Assembly (NCBI GenBank): GCA_900550585.1
Contig: URST01000054.1
Span: forward strand, 1-15,198
Direction: 5' to 3'
Length of the DNA: 15,198 nt
Origin: an uncultured Eubacteriales bacterium
GTDB taxonomy: Bacteria > Bacillota > Clostridia > Oscillospirales > Oscillospiraceae
The notes under the pieces were generated by a model, which saw only the letters and a list, made by a program, of their open reading frames with translations, was not told the DNA's origin and did not search any database. This document shows positions 4,935 to 12,033 of this stretch, one piece after another; the stretch's first letter is position 1, and each line of letters opens with the position of its first letter. A program made the position numbers and the translations under genes.

Positions 4935-7709
4935 TTACAGGCCCCGTCTCCGCCGCCGGGTCAGCGCCAGGCCGCCGCAGGCGGCGGCCAGCAGCCCCGC
5001 AGGCAGCAGCGTCGGGCCGGACAGGCCCATATCCGGCACGGCCCGCTTGGTGTTGGTGAATCGCAGCTCCCGGTCGCCGTTCAGCTCCATGGCGCCGCTG
5101 CTTCCGGCGCGGCTGCTGTTGGTGACGGTATAGCCCGCGCAGTCCGTCTCCTCCACCGTTACCACCGCGCCGTAGGGCAGGTCAGTGAACGTCAGACTCT
5201 CCCCGTGGCGCAGGGTGAACACCGCCCGTCCGTTCTCCACGGCGTACCCCGTCCCCTCCGGGAACGGGACGCTCTGTCCGTCCAGCGTCATGGACGCGGC
5301 AAAGGAAAACGCCTTTGCCCGGTCGCCCAGCTCGCCGCGCACCGTCTTGCTGACGGTCAGCGTCTGCTGCGTCCGGTTTACAAAGGCCAGCGCCGCATCG
5401 TCCCATGTGCTGCCGTTGACGGTGATACGCGCCGCGCCGGCCGTGCCGTTGGGCAGTACCGTGAGGCGGTAGACCTCGCCGCCCTGCCAATAGCCGTCGG
5501 CGTCCGCCTCCCGGATGCGGTAGTAGTGGGGCGCGGTGTCGCCGGAGGTGAAGCCCAGCACCACCCGGCCGCCGCCGGGAGCGTCGCCCGTCACAGAGAT
5601 AGCCGTCCCCGGAAGCTGCCGCAGCATCTCGCCCCGGCTGTCCGTCTCCTCCAGCAGGAAGCGGAATGTCTCGGACTGTCCCGCCGCGCCGCCCAGCAGC
5701 GTCTTGGTCAGGGGGATCTCCACGGCGTAATCGTAGGTGGCGTTGGTCACGGTGACCGCCACGCTGCCGCCCACCGGCACTTCTCCGGCGGCTGCGGCGG
5801 GTGCGGTCTGCCCCTCCGCCGTGACGGAGGCGGCATAGCTGGCGCGGAAACCCTCCGGCGGTGTCTCTGATACCGCGTAGGCTGTGCCGGCCAGCAGACC
5901 GGTGAACACCGCTGTCTCGCTATGGGCCAGCGGCACAATACCCGCCGTCTCCACCGTCCGGCGCTGCCCGCTCACCGTGTAGGGCGTCCCTGCCGGAACG
6001 GGGCTGCCGCCCAGCGATACGGCGATGTCGAACACCTGCCCGTCGGGGCAGACGGAGCCCTCCGCCACCTGCTTTGTCACCCGCAGCTCGCCCAGCGCAT
6101 GGGTGTCCACCACGTTGCGGTACGTTACCAGCTGCGTCTCGGCGGCGGTGAGGATGTCGGTGCGGTAGCCGGTGAAGTCCGTGGAGACGGAGGGGGTGGC
6201 GGCGGTGCCGGTGCCGCTGCCCACGGTGTACTGCACCTGCTCATACTGGCCGGTGAGTCCGGAGGGCATCGTCTCCTCCACCACATAGGCATATTGCCCG
6301 CCGCCCAGCGCCATCATGTCCGTAAACTGCGCCATCTGCCCTGCCTTCAGGGTGAAGTATCCGCCGTCCGTTACCGTGCCGCTGCCCACGGCGGAGGCGC
6401 CCTCCAGCACCTGATACGCTGTGCCTGCCGGGACATACAGTGTTCCGTCGGGGCGCAGCACACGGAAACGGTAATCCAGCGCGCCGGAGAGGTAGCCGTT
6501 CAGCGCCTCGCCGCCGCCGGACAGCTCCTTGGCCACTGTCAGGGAGTTGCTGGGCAGCGTGGGCATATTGAACCGCAGATAGCAGTAGGACACGCAGCCG
6601 CCCCGCTCCAGATAGAAGAATTTCAGGGTGTGCTTGGTGTAATCACTGAAGGTGCTGCCGTTGAAGGCACCGCCCACCCCGGCCGCGGCGAATTTCGCCG
6701 CCAGCGTGGTGTCCGTATACTGCTCGCCCGCTGGGCCGATGACATCCTCCTGAGGATGGCGCACCGCGCCGGTGGCGAAGTTGACGGAGCCGCTGTTAGC
6801 GGCGTGGGTGCCGCCGATATCCAGCACCAGCACGTCGTCGATGTACACAAAAACGTCGTCGTCGCCCAGAAACTGGAACACCATATCCTCGCCGCCGATC
6901 TGTCCGCCGGCGGGCATATAGAAGTCAAATTCCATGGTCATGCCGAACCACAGATCCACCGCGCCGTCCGGCAGCCGGTAGGTGGGCAGGGCGTTGCCCT
7001 TGGGCAGCTCCTCCGCGCCCTCCACCGTGTTGAAGGGGAAGAAGTTGCCGTTAAACGCCTGGGTGTAGTCCTGCTCCGCCGTTTTGCCGTTGGGGGTCAC
7101 ATACGTGGTGTAGTTGGGGCGCAGCAGATAATTCCCCAATTGGAATCGTCCGTCGACGGCGTCGTAGCTGGCGGCATTTTGCAGGGAGTCGTAGTAGAGA
7201 TACCCCTCGCCGTCCCGCTGGAACAGGCCGGTGCTGCCGCCGCGCCCCACGGCGTAGACGTCCTTACCGGCGATCGCCATGCCCGGATCAAAGAGGTATT
7301 GCAGGCTGCCGCTGCGGTTCTCCGCCGTGGGGCCGCTGACGCCCAGCACCTTGGGCCAGCCGTTTTCCAGCGTGGGGGCCATCACCGGCCGGTCGTCGCT
7401 TTTTTGCAGCGTGCCGTCCTTGGAGTTCTGCCCGGCACTGTTGCAGAACGTCAGTACCCGCCCGCCGTACCGGTTCAGAGAGCCGTCGTAGTCGAACAGG
7501 TGCATGGTCACGTTGTCCTGTACGCCCCGGGGCGCGGCACGCCGCAGCCTCATCAGCGTGTCATTGCCTACGGCGTAGGTGCTGTCCTCCTCCACGGCGT
7601 AAGTGTCTCCGGCGGCATACACGGCCCCTGCCGGCAGCAGTGCGGCGCACAGCACCAGCACCAGCAGACCGCCCAGCAGCCGCAGTCCCGTTTTCCTGTT
7701 TCGGCCCAT
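4935..7709 (-). CDS. Large fibro-slime adhesin, likely pilus tip protein
   Basis: This 924-residue exported protein is the first gene of the pilus operon, with AGGAGG 7 bases before ATG 7709. Residues 1-33 are a signal peptide. Residues about 250-382 match the fibro-slime domain, a PA14-like fold: LWFGMTMEFDFYMPAGGQ, then FLGDDDVFVYIDDVLVLDIG. Four Ig-like pilin modules follow at about 388-535, 540-658, 662-778 and 782-888. The last one shows the isopeptide set Lys788 (TVSKTV), Glu853 (VEET) and Asn886 (FTNTK), and closely resembles domain 2 of the shaft pilin. The C-terminus is VPDMG (891-895), a hydrophobic segment and an arginine-rich tail. VPDMG looks like a sorting signal with Met in place of Thr. 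Fibro-slime domains are associated with surface or carbohydrate-contact proteins, so tip adhesion is the likely job. The ligand cannot be told from the sequence. Confidence 0.85.
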   Translation of the reverse strand: MGRNRKTGLRLLGGLLVLVLCAALLPAGAVYAAGDTYAVEEDSTYAVGNDTLMRLRRAAPRGVQDNVTMHLFDYDGSLNRYGGRVLTFCNSAGQNSKDGTLQKSDDRPVMAPTLENGWPKVLGVSGPTAENRSGSLQYLFDPGMAIAGKDVYAVGRGGSTGLFQRDGEGYLYYDSLQNAASYDAVDGRFQLGNYLLRPNYTTYVTPNGKTAEQDYTQAFNGNFFPFNTVEGAEELPKGNALPTYRLPDGAVDLWFGMTMEFDFYMPAGGQIGGEDMVFQFLGDDDVFVYIDDVLVLDIGGTHAANSGSVNFATGAVRHPQEDVIGPAGEQYTDTTLAAKFAAAGVGGAFNGSTFSDYTKHTLKFFYLERGGCVSYCYLRFNMPTLPSNSLTVAKELSGGGEALNGYLSGALDYRFRVLRPDGTLYVPAGTAYQVLEGASAVGSGTVTDGGYFTLKAGQMAQFTDMMALGGGQYAYVVEETMPSGLTGQYEQVQYTVGSGTGTAATPSVSTDFTGYRTDILTAAETQLVTYRNVVDTHALGELRVTKQVAEGSVCPDGQVFDIAVSLGGSPVPAGTPYTVSGQRRTVETAGIVPLAHSETAVFTGLLAGTAYAVSETPPEGFRASYAASVTAEGQTAPAAAAGEVPVGGSVAVTVTNATYDYAVEIPLTKTLLGGAAGQSETFRFLLEETDSRGEMLRQLPGTAISVTGDAPGGGRVVLGFTSGDTAPHYYRIREADADGYWQGGEVYRLTVLPNGTAGAARITVNGSTWDDAALAFVNRTQQTLTVSKTVRGELGDRAKAFSFAASMTLDGQSVPFPEGTGYAVENGRAVFTLRHGESLTFTDLPYGAVVTVEETDCAGYTVTNSSRAGSSGAMELNGDRELRFTNTKRAVPDMGLSGPTLLPAGLLAAACGGLALTRRRRRGL

Positions 7710-7737
7710 GTTTCATCCTCCTGCCCTGCGTTGATGC

Positions 7738-7772
7738 GGCAAAACTCTTGCCTTTCGCGGAGGATTATAGCA
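7738..7772 (-). promoter_or_regulatory. Extended -10 promoter and leader repeat of the pilus operon
   Basis: On the - strand TGCTATAAT (7772-7764) is a full extended -10 element. No good -35 is found at the right distance, which fits extended -10 promoters. The leader, about 48 bases, contains the inverted repeat GGCAA/TTGCC (7752-7748 and 7742-7738) with a 5-base loop, possibly an operator or RNA hairpin. Confidence 0.7.
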
Positions 7773-7820
7773 CCCGTCCCCGGCGCTTCCTGTCGAAACC
7801 CGTTTCCCTCCGAAAACGAC

Positions 7821-7860
7821 AAAAACCCCTATTTACGGCGCCTTTCGCCGTAAATAGGGG
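7821..7860 (-). terminator. Intrinsic terminator of the ruvX-flavoprotein unit
   Basis: A perfect 15-bp stem, CCCCTATTTACGGCG against CGCCGTAAATAGGGG, has a 5-base loop (7841-7845). Read leftward it is followed by TTTTT (7825-7821). It lies 19 bases after the flavoprotein stop and just before the pilus-operon promoter, so the two leftward units are separated. Confidence 0.92.
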
Positions 7861-7878
7861 TCGCTTCGTATGCTGTTT

Positions 7879-9102
7879 TTACCGCAGCTGTCCGGCCAGC
7901 CGTCCGCTGCTCCAGGCCCACTGCAGATTGAACCCGCCGCAGTCGCCGTCGATGTCCAGCACCTCGCCGCAGGCGTACAGTCCCGGAACGAGACGGCTCT
8001 GCATGGTGGCCGGGTCAAACTCCCCGGTCCGCAGACCGCCCGCCGTCACCTGTGCCTGGTCAAAGCCGCAGGTGCCCGTCACCGGCAGCGTGAAGCGCTT
8101 GCAGGCCCGTGCCAGCCGCCCGATGTCCGCCTCATCGCAGGTGCGGCAGTCCGCCGCCCGGTCCACGCCGGCGTACTTCACCAGCATCTGTCCCAGCCGG
8201 TTGTGCACCGCGCCCACGAACACCTGCTCACAGGGCAGCATCTCCGCCCGCTCCACGGCGCACCGCCGTGCCAGCCAGGCCCGCACCGCCGCCTCATCCT
8301 TCTCCGGCCACAGGTCCAGCGCCAGTGTCAGGCCCTCGCCGCCCACGGCGGCGTGGCGGGACAGCTGGAAAATGGCGGGGCCGCTGACGCCGTACTCCGT
8401 GAACAGGATCTCGCCCCGCTCCCGGGCCAGCACCGCGCCGTCCCGCTCCAGCGTGACGGCGGCCTCGGCCTTGACGCCCTTCAGCGACCGGGGATAGGCC
8501 GGGTCCGTCTTGATCTGCACCAGTGCGGGATACAGCGCCGTCCGGTGGTGGCCCAGCTCCTTTGCCAGCCGGTAGCCGTCCATGACACCGCCCGCCTTGC
8601 TGCCCGCCGCGCCGCCCGCCGCCAGGATCAGCGCCTGCGCCGTCAGCACCGCGCCGCTCTCCAGCTTCACGGCAAACGTGCCGTTTTTCTGCTTCACGCC
8701 CACGGCAGGGTCGCCCGCCAGCAGCGTGAACCGGCTCTGCGCCGTCAGCGCGCACCGCAGCACATCCAGCACGGAGTTGGCCATGTTGGAGCGGGGATAC
8801 ACCCGCCCGTCCTCCTCCGTCACCGTCTCCAGCCCCATCTCTCCGAACCAGGCCAGCGTCTCCTCCGCCGGGAACGTCTCCAGCGCGTACCGGCAGAAGT
8901 CCGTGTCCTCCCCGTGGTAGTGGGCGGGACCGGCGTGCCGGTTGGACAGATTGCACCGCCCGTTGCCGGTGGTCAGCAGCTTCCGACCCAGCCGGGCCTG
9001 CCGCTCGATGAGCGTCACACGGCTGTCCGCATCCTCCAGCGCCGACAGCGCCGCCGCCATGCCGGAGGCGCCGCCGCCGATGATGATGACATCCCGGCTC
9101 AT
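7879..9102 (-). CDS. BaiN/HI0933-family FAD-dependent oxidoreductase
   Basis: This 407-residue flavoprotein belongs to the HI0933/BaiN/RdsA-type family of NAD(P)/FAD-dependent oxidoreductases. The N-terminus is a Rossmann FAD-binding loop, IIIGGGASGM (6-15). It is followed by the family hallmark GRKLLTTGNGRCNLSN (39-54) and, near the end, ACGEVLDIDGDCGGFNLQWA with a C-terminal SSGRLAGQL. Members have been linked to bile-acid flavin reduction (BaiN) and other roles, but most are uncharacterised and this sequence alone does not select a substrate. The start at ATG 9102 is chosen because GGAGG sits 7 bases upstream; the frame stays open far upstream but overlaps ruvX. The ATG overlaps the ruvX stop as ATGA, indicating translational coupling. 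Length and motifs are normal for the family. Confidence 0.92.
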   Translation of the reverse strand: MSRDVIIIGGGASGMAAALSALEDADSRVTLIERQARLGRKLLTTGNGRCNLSNRHAGPAHYHGEDTDFCRYALETFPAEETLAWFGEMGLETVTEEDGRVYPRSNMANSVLDVLRCALTAQSRFTLLAGDPAVGVKQKNGTFAVKLESGAVLTAQALILAAGGAAGSKAGGVMDGYRLAKELGHHRTALYPALVQIKTDPAYPRSLKGVKAEAAVTLERDGAVLARERGEILFTEYGVSGPAIFQLSRHAAVGGEGLTLALDLWPEKDEAAVRAWLARRCAVERAEMLPCEQVFVGAVHNRLGQMLVKYAGVDRAADCRTCDEADIGRLARACKRFTLPVTGTCGFDQAQVTAGGLRTGEFDPATMQSRLVPGLYACGEVLDIDGDCGGFNLQWAWSSGRLAGQLR

Positions 9103-9524
9103 TTCTGCGCCTCCAGTCTCCGCCGGGTGAGATAGCCCTCCAGCATCAGTGCCGCCGCCACCGCGTCCACGGTCTTTTTCCGCTTTTTGGCGTTCTGCCC
9201 GTTCTGGAGCAGGATGTTGTGGGCATCGATGGTGGTGCGCCGCTCGTCCCAGAGGATCACCTCCAGCCCCGTCTCCTGCCGCAGCAGCTCCCCGAAGGCG
9301 GCGCACTTCTCCGCCCGGGGGCCTTCGGAGCCGTCCATGTTCCGGGGATAGCCCAGCACCAGCAGCTTCACGCCGTGCTCGGCGATGAGCCGGCGGATGC
9401 CCGCCAGCACCTCCTCCTGCTTCCGGCTGTGGAGCACCTCGGAGTGCCCCGCCAGCGTCTCGGTATAGTCCGAAATGGCGATGCCGGTGTGGGCGTCGCC
9501 GTAGTCGATGGCCATGATCTTCAT
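9099..9524 (-). CDS. ruvX: Holliday junction resolvase-like RuvX/YqgF
   Basis: This 141-residue RNase H-fold protein has the normal YqgF length. The acidic active-site set is present: Asp7 in MAIDYGDAHTG, the WDER motif at 92-95 and Asp120 in KKTVDAVAAALMLEGYL. The LGYPRNMDGS loop (58-66) is also typical. YqgF/RuvX acts as a putative Holliday junction resolvase and in some bacteria in 16S rRNA 5'-end maturation. The start is ATG 9524 (MKIMAIDYG), with AGGTG about 9 bases upstream; the frame is open to 9656 but that stretch covers the promoter at 9559-9587 and adds nothing family-like. It is the first gene of a two-gene unit with the flavoprotein, which it overlaps by 4 bases. Confidence 0.94.
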   Translation of the reverse strand: MKIMAIDYGDAHTGIAISDYTETLAGHSEVLHSRKQEEVLAGIRRLIAEHGVKLLVLGYPRNMDGSEGPRAEKCAAFGELLRQETGLEVILWDERRTTIDAHNILLQNGQNAKKRKKTVDAVAAALMLEGYLTRRRLEAQK

Positions 9525-9558
9525 GCAAATGCACCTGCGCTTTCCGTTCAGTGGGACT

Positions 9559-9587
9559 ATCATACACAAAAATGCCGCTGTCTGCAA
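9559..9587 (-). promoter_or_regulatory. ruvX: Probable promoter of the ruvX unit
   Basis: On the - strand, TATGAT (9564-9559) lies 17 bases from TTGCAG (9587-9582). The -10 is good and the -35 matches TTGACA only at its first three bases. The leader to ATG 9524 would be about 28 bases. It is divergent from the rpmG promoter 54 bases away. Confidence 0.6.
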
Positions 9588-9640
9588 CGGGAAAAGCCGA
9601 AAAGTCCCCGAAAAAGCGGGATTTTTTCCAAAAAAACAGG

Positions 9641-9669
9641 TTGACCTCCCCCGCAAACCGTGCTATACT
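9641..9669 (+). promoter_or_regulatory. Sigma-A promoter of the rpmG-secE-nusG cluster
   Basis: TTGACC (9641-9646), a 17-base spacer and TATACT (9664-9669) give near-consensus hexamers, and TG at 9661-9662 makes an extended -10. The expected start is near 9676, leaving about 124 bases of leader. Confidence 0.9.
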
Positions 9670-9675
9670 GGGCAT

Positions 9676-9799
9676 TACCTGTGAGTGGGTGCTTTCTTTT
9701 TGCGCGCTTTTTCGCTTCGGGCGCGGAGGAGGACAGCCACCCGGCAGGGAGGCAAAGGGTCCGCGGACGCGGACTGAATCTAATAAGGAGGTGCCGTTA
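9676..9799 (+). promoter_or_regulatory. Structured 5' leader of rpmG
   Basis: The leader is long for a ribosomal gene and contains two stems: CGCGC/GCGCG (9703-9707 and 9721-9725), and GTCCGC/GCGGAC (9759-9764 and 9769-9774) with a GGAC loop. The second stem ends 12 bases before the AAGGAGGTG ribosome binding site. I see no T-tract terminator and do not recognise a known leader class. Confidence 0.35.
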
Positions 9800-9949
9800 A
9801 TGCGCGTGAAGATCACCCTGAGATGCAATGAGTGCAAGCAGAGAAACTACAACACGATGAAGAACAAGAAGAATACCCCTGACAAGCTTGAGCTGAACAA
9901 GTATTGCCCCTTCTGCAGAAAGCACACCGTCCACACTGAGACGAAGTAA
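9800..9949 (+). CDS. rpmG: 50S ribosomal protein L33, zinc-binding form
   Basis: This 49-residue protein starts at ATG 9800, 6 bases after AAGGAGGTG. It begins MRVKITLRCNECKQRNYNTM and ends TETK, as L33 does. Four cysteines at 9, 12, 36 and 39 form two CxxC knuckles, so it is the zinc-containing (C+) paralogue type. L33 sits near the E site of the large subunit. It leads the rpmG-secE-nusG cluster, a common arrangement, with secE starting 17 bases after its stop. The frame continues open upstream but the initiation site is unambiguous. Confidence 0.96.
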   Translation: MRVKITLRCNECKQRNYNTMKNKKNTPDKLELNKYCPFCRKHTVHTETK

Positions 9950-9966
9950 CCGGAAGGAGAATCGTT

Positions 9967-10179
9967 ATGGCTGAAGAAAAGAAGGTCAAGAAGGACCACG
10001 GCAAGTGGTTCCGCGAAATGAGAAGCGAGCTGAAGAAGGTCGTATGGCCTGACGGCAAGACCACCATGAAGAACACGGGCACCGTGATTCTGTGCTCCCT
10101 GCTGGTGGGCGCCTGCATCTGGATCTTTGATGCAGTCAGCGTTCTGGCGGTGAACACACTGATCGGCCTGTTCGCCTGA
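9967..10179 (+). CDS. secE: Preprotein translocase subunit SecE
   Basis: This 70-residue protein has the short Gram-positive SecE layout: a charged N-terminal amphipathic region, the conserved hinge ELKKVVWPDGKTT (21-33), then one membrane segment at about 37-60. SecE clamps the two halves of SecY in the plasma-membrane protein channel. GGAAGGAG lies 8 bases before ATG 9967. The nusG start is 10 bases after its stop, in the classical secE-nusG order. Confidence 0.97.
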   Translation: MAEEKKVKKDHGKWFREMRSELKKVVWPDGKTTMKNTGTVILCSLLVGACIWIFDAVSVLAVNTLIGLFA

Positions 10180-10189
10180 GGAAACGGGC

Positions 10190-10717
10190 ATGGCTGATAA
10201 CGCGAAGTGGTATGTAGCCCATACCTATTCCGGCTATGAGAACGCGGTGAAGGCCGCCATCGAAAAGTCCGTGGTGAACCGCGGCATGGAGGACATGGTG
10301 CTCCAGATCGAGATCCCTATGGAGACGGTCACGGAGATCACCGAGTCCGGCGTTGCCAAGGAGATCCAGCGCAAGGTCTTTCCCGGCTATGTTCTCATCA
10401 AAATGGTCATGACCGACGACACGTGGCACCTGATCCGCAACATCCGCGGCGTCACGGGCTTCGTGGGCGAGGCCAACAAGGCGATCCCCCTGACCGAGGA
10501 CGAGGTAGCCGCTCTGGGCATGGAAAAGCGCGAGATCGTCGTGCTGTACCATGTGGGCGACACCGTCCGCATCACCGAAGGCCCCCTCGCCAGCTTTACC
10601 GGCACGGTGGAGGAGATCGAACCGGACAAGAACAAGGTCCGCGTCGTCGTCTCCATGTTCGGTCGTGAAACGCCGGTGGATCTGGAGCTGGACCAGGTGG
10701 AGGTCAGCAGCAACTGA
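10190..10717 (+). CDS. nusG: Transcription termination/antitermination factor NusG
   Basis: This 175-residue protein has both NusG domains. The NGN domain (about 5-112) starts KWYVAHTYSGYENAV and contains VFPGYVLIKMVM and WHLIRNIRGVTGFVG. The KOW domain (about 120-175) has GDTVRITEGPLASFTGTVEE and VVVSMFGRETPVDLELDQVE. NusG binds RNA polymerase at the clamp and modulates pausing; in Firmicutes it can promote sequence-specific pausing. The ribosome binding site GAGGAAA overlaps the end of secE, so translation is coupled. Length and motifs are normal. Confidence 0.98.
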   Translation: MADNAKWYVAHTYSGYENAVKAAIEKSVVNRGMEDMVLQIEIPMETVTEITESGVAKEIQRKVFPGYVLIKMVMTDDTWHLIRNIRGVTGFVGEANKAIPLTEDEVAALGMEKREIVVLYHVGDTVRITEGPLASFTGTVEEIEPDKNKVRVVVSMFGRETPVDLELDQVEVSSN

Positions 10718-10758
10718 GTACGGCATGTCCGTACAGGCCGGAGCAGTACGACTCCGGC
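10718..10758 (+). promoter_or_regulatory. Two hairpins after nusG
   Basis: The first hairpin, GTACGG/CCGTAC (10718-10723 and 10729-10734), begins right at the nusG stop. The second, GCCGGAG/CTCCGGC (10737-10743 and 10752-10758), has an 8-base loop. No T-tract follows either, so they do not look like full terminators. They may be processing or pausing structures between nusG and rplK. Confidence 0.45.
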
Positions 10759-10762
10759 GCAA

Positions 10763-10822
10763 GTGGGAGAGATGCGCGTCATCTCGCCAAGAGCGGTTCC
10801 GGTACAGGCCGGCCGCTACCAC
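10763..10822 (+). promoter_or_regulatory. Candidate L1-type autoregulatory leader of rplK-rplA
   Basis: A closing stem GTGG/CCAC (10763-10766 and 10819-10822) encloses two hairpins: GAGATG/CATCTC (10769-10774, 10780-10785) and GCGG..CCGG/CCGG..CCGC (10793-10802, 10809-10816). The GUGGGA...UACCAC frame just before the rplK ribosome binding site is like leaders I recall before rplK in other Firmicutes. In E. coli, L1 represses rplKA translation from a site near rplK. That this is the L1 site is inference. Confidence 0.45.
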
Positions 10823-10847
10823 ATCTTATTGAAGGAGGTGCCTACAA

Positions 10848-11273
10848 ATGGCACAGAAAGTAGTTGGATACGTCAAACTGCAGATCCCCGCGGGCAAAGC
10901 AACTCCCGCCCCCCCCGTCGGCCCCGCTCTGGGCCAGCACGGCATCAATATTGCCGCGTTCACCAAGGAGTTTAACGAGCGCACCAAGAACGACATGGGC
11001 CTGATCATCCCCGTGGTCATCACCGTCTATGCCGACCGCTCTTTCAGCTTCATCACCAAGACCCCTCCCGCTGCCGTCCTGATCAAGAAGGAGTGCAACA
11101 TTGAGTCCGGTTCCGGCGTTCCCAACAAGGAAAAGGTCGCTACCATCTCCAAGGCCTCCATCCAGAAGATCGCCGAGCTGAAGATGCGCGACCTGAACGC
11201 CGCGTCTCTGGAGGCAGCCATGAGCATGATCGCCGGTACCGCCCGCTCCATGGGCGTTGTCGTCGGCGAGTAA
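10848..11273 (+). CDS. rplK: 50S ribosomal protein L11
   Basis: This 141-residue protein has the usual L11 length. The N-terminal domain has the proline-rich PAPPVGPALGQHGINIAAF loop, where thiopeptides bind in the L11-rRNA complex, and the C-terminal rRNA-binding domain has the family ending MSMIAGTARSMGVVV. L11 forms the GTPase-associated centre with 23S rRNA. AAGGAGGTG precedes ATG 10848. rplA begins 13 bases after its stop. A structured leader that may bind L1 lies just upstream. Confidence 0.98.
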   Translation: MAQKVVGYVKLQIPAGKATPAPPVGPALGQHGINIAAFTKEFNERTKNDMGLIIPVVITVYADRSFSFITKTPPAAVLIKKECNIESGSGVPNKEKVATISKASIQKIAELKMRDLNAASLEAAMSMIAGTARSMGVVVGE

Positions 11274-11286
11274 GGAGGGTGTAACG

Positions 11287-11979
11287 ATGTTTAGAGGTAA
11301 GAAATATCAGGAAAGCGCCAAGCAGATCGACAAGGCTATGCTGTATGACCCCAAGGAGGGTCTGGAGCTGATCTGCAAGACCGCCAGCGCCAAGTTCGAC
11401 GAGACTGTCGAGCTCCACGTCAAGCTGGGCGTTGACTCCCGTCACGCCGACCAGCAGGTCCGCGGCGCCATCGTGCTGCCCAACGGTACCGGTAAGTCCG
11501 TCCGCGTTCTGGTGTTCGCCAAGGGCGACAAGGCCGAGGCTGCCAAGGCCGCCGGCGCCGACTATGTGGGCGAGATGGATCTGGTGGAGAAGATCCAGAA
11601 GGAGAACTGGTTCGACTTCGACGTCGTCGTCGCCACCCCCGACATGATGGGTGTCGTCGGCCGTCTGGGTAAGGTCCTGGGCCCCAAGGGCCTGATGCCC
11701 TCCCCCAAGTCCGGCACCGTGACCCCTGACGCCGCCAAGGCCGTCCAGGAAGCCAAGGCCGGTAAGGTCGAGTACCGTCTGGACAAGACCAACATCATCC
11801 ACTGCCCCATCGGCAAGGTCTCCTTCGGCGCTGATAAGCTGTTCGAGAACTACTCCGCTCTGCTGGGCGCCATCATCAAGGCCAAGCCCGCCGCTGCCAA
11901 GGGCCAGTATATCAAGTCCTGCGTGGCCGCTTCCACCATGGGCCCCGGCGTGAAGATGAACGCCAACAAGCAGCTGTAA
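11287..11979 (+). CDS. rplA: 50S ribosomal protein L1
   Basis: This 230-residue protein starts at ATG 11287 (MFRGKKYQESAKQID), 8 bases after AAGGAGG; an open frame back to 11257 overlaps rplK and has no better site. The L1 signature regions are present: LPNGTGKSVRVLVFAKGDKA, TPDMMGVVGRLGKVLGPKGL followed by MPSPKSGTVT, and the ending TMGPGVKMN. L1 binds the mobile L1 stalk of 23S rRNA and is a known translational repressor of its own operon in E. coli. A new promoter for rplJ starts 20 bases after its stop. Confidence 0.98.
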   Translation: MFRGKKYQESAKQIDKAMLYDPKEGLELICKTASAKFDETVELHVKLGVDSRHADQQVRGAIVLPNGTGKSVRVLVFAKGDKAEAAKAAGADYVGEMDLVEKIQKENWFDFDVVVATPDMMGVVGRLGKVLGPKGLMPSPKSGTVTPDAAKAVQEAKAGKVEYRLDKTNIIHCPIGKVSFGADKLFENYSALLGAIIKAKPAAAKGQYIKSCVAASTMGPGVKMNANKQL

Positions 11980-11998
11980 AAAACCTGATATCTTTGGC

Positions 11999-12027
11999 TT
12001 GACAAGCTGTCATGCCATTGGTATAAT
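11999..12027 (+). promoter_or_regulatory. Consensus sigma-A promoter of rplJ-rplL
   Basis: TTGACA (11999-12004), a 17-base spacer and TATAAT (12022-12027) match the consensus at all twelve positions. The start is expected near 12034, just at the 5' end of the L10 leader. This separates rplJL from rplKA transcriptionally. Confidence 0.95.
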
Positions 12028-12033
12028 ATTGGT

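Noticed and set aside
5922..7853. 643-codon open frame on the + strand opposite the adhesin gene
   Set aside because: The composition (His/Gln/Arg/Val-rich) and lack of any motif or start site mark it as an antisense shadow. The opposite strand encodes a clear signal peptide, fibro-slime domain and anchor.
9524..9542. Similarity of the ruvX start region (AGGTGCATTTGCATG) to the small-ORF start region (AGGTGCTTTTGCATG)
   Set aside because: The match is short and centred on a Shine-Dalgarno sequence, and no hairpin is found at ruvX. Chance is the simplest explanation.
9609..9636. Short CCCG/CGGG stem followed by T6 on the + strand
   Set aside because: It resembles a terminator but has no gene upstream on that strand and needs a bulged base. 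It probably only separates the two divergent promoters.
9525..9656. 44-residue N-terminal extension of RuvX
   Set aside because: It spans the ruvX promoter and its residues are not family-like. ATG 9524 gives the normal length.
7879..9837. Single 652-codon frame joining the flavoprotein to upstream sequence
   Set aside because: The region before residue MSRDVIIIGGG overlaps ruvX in another frame and covers promoters. The ATG at 9102 with GGAGG is a far better start.
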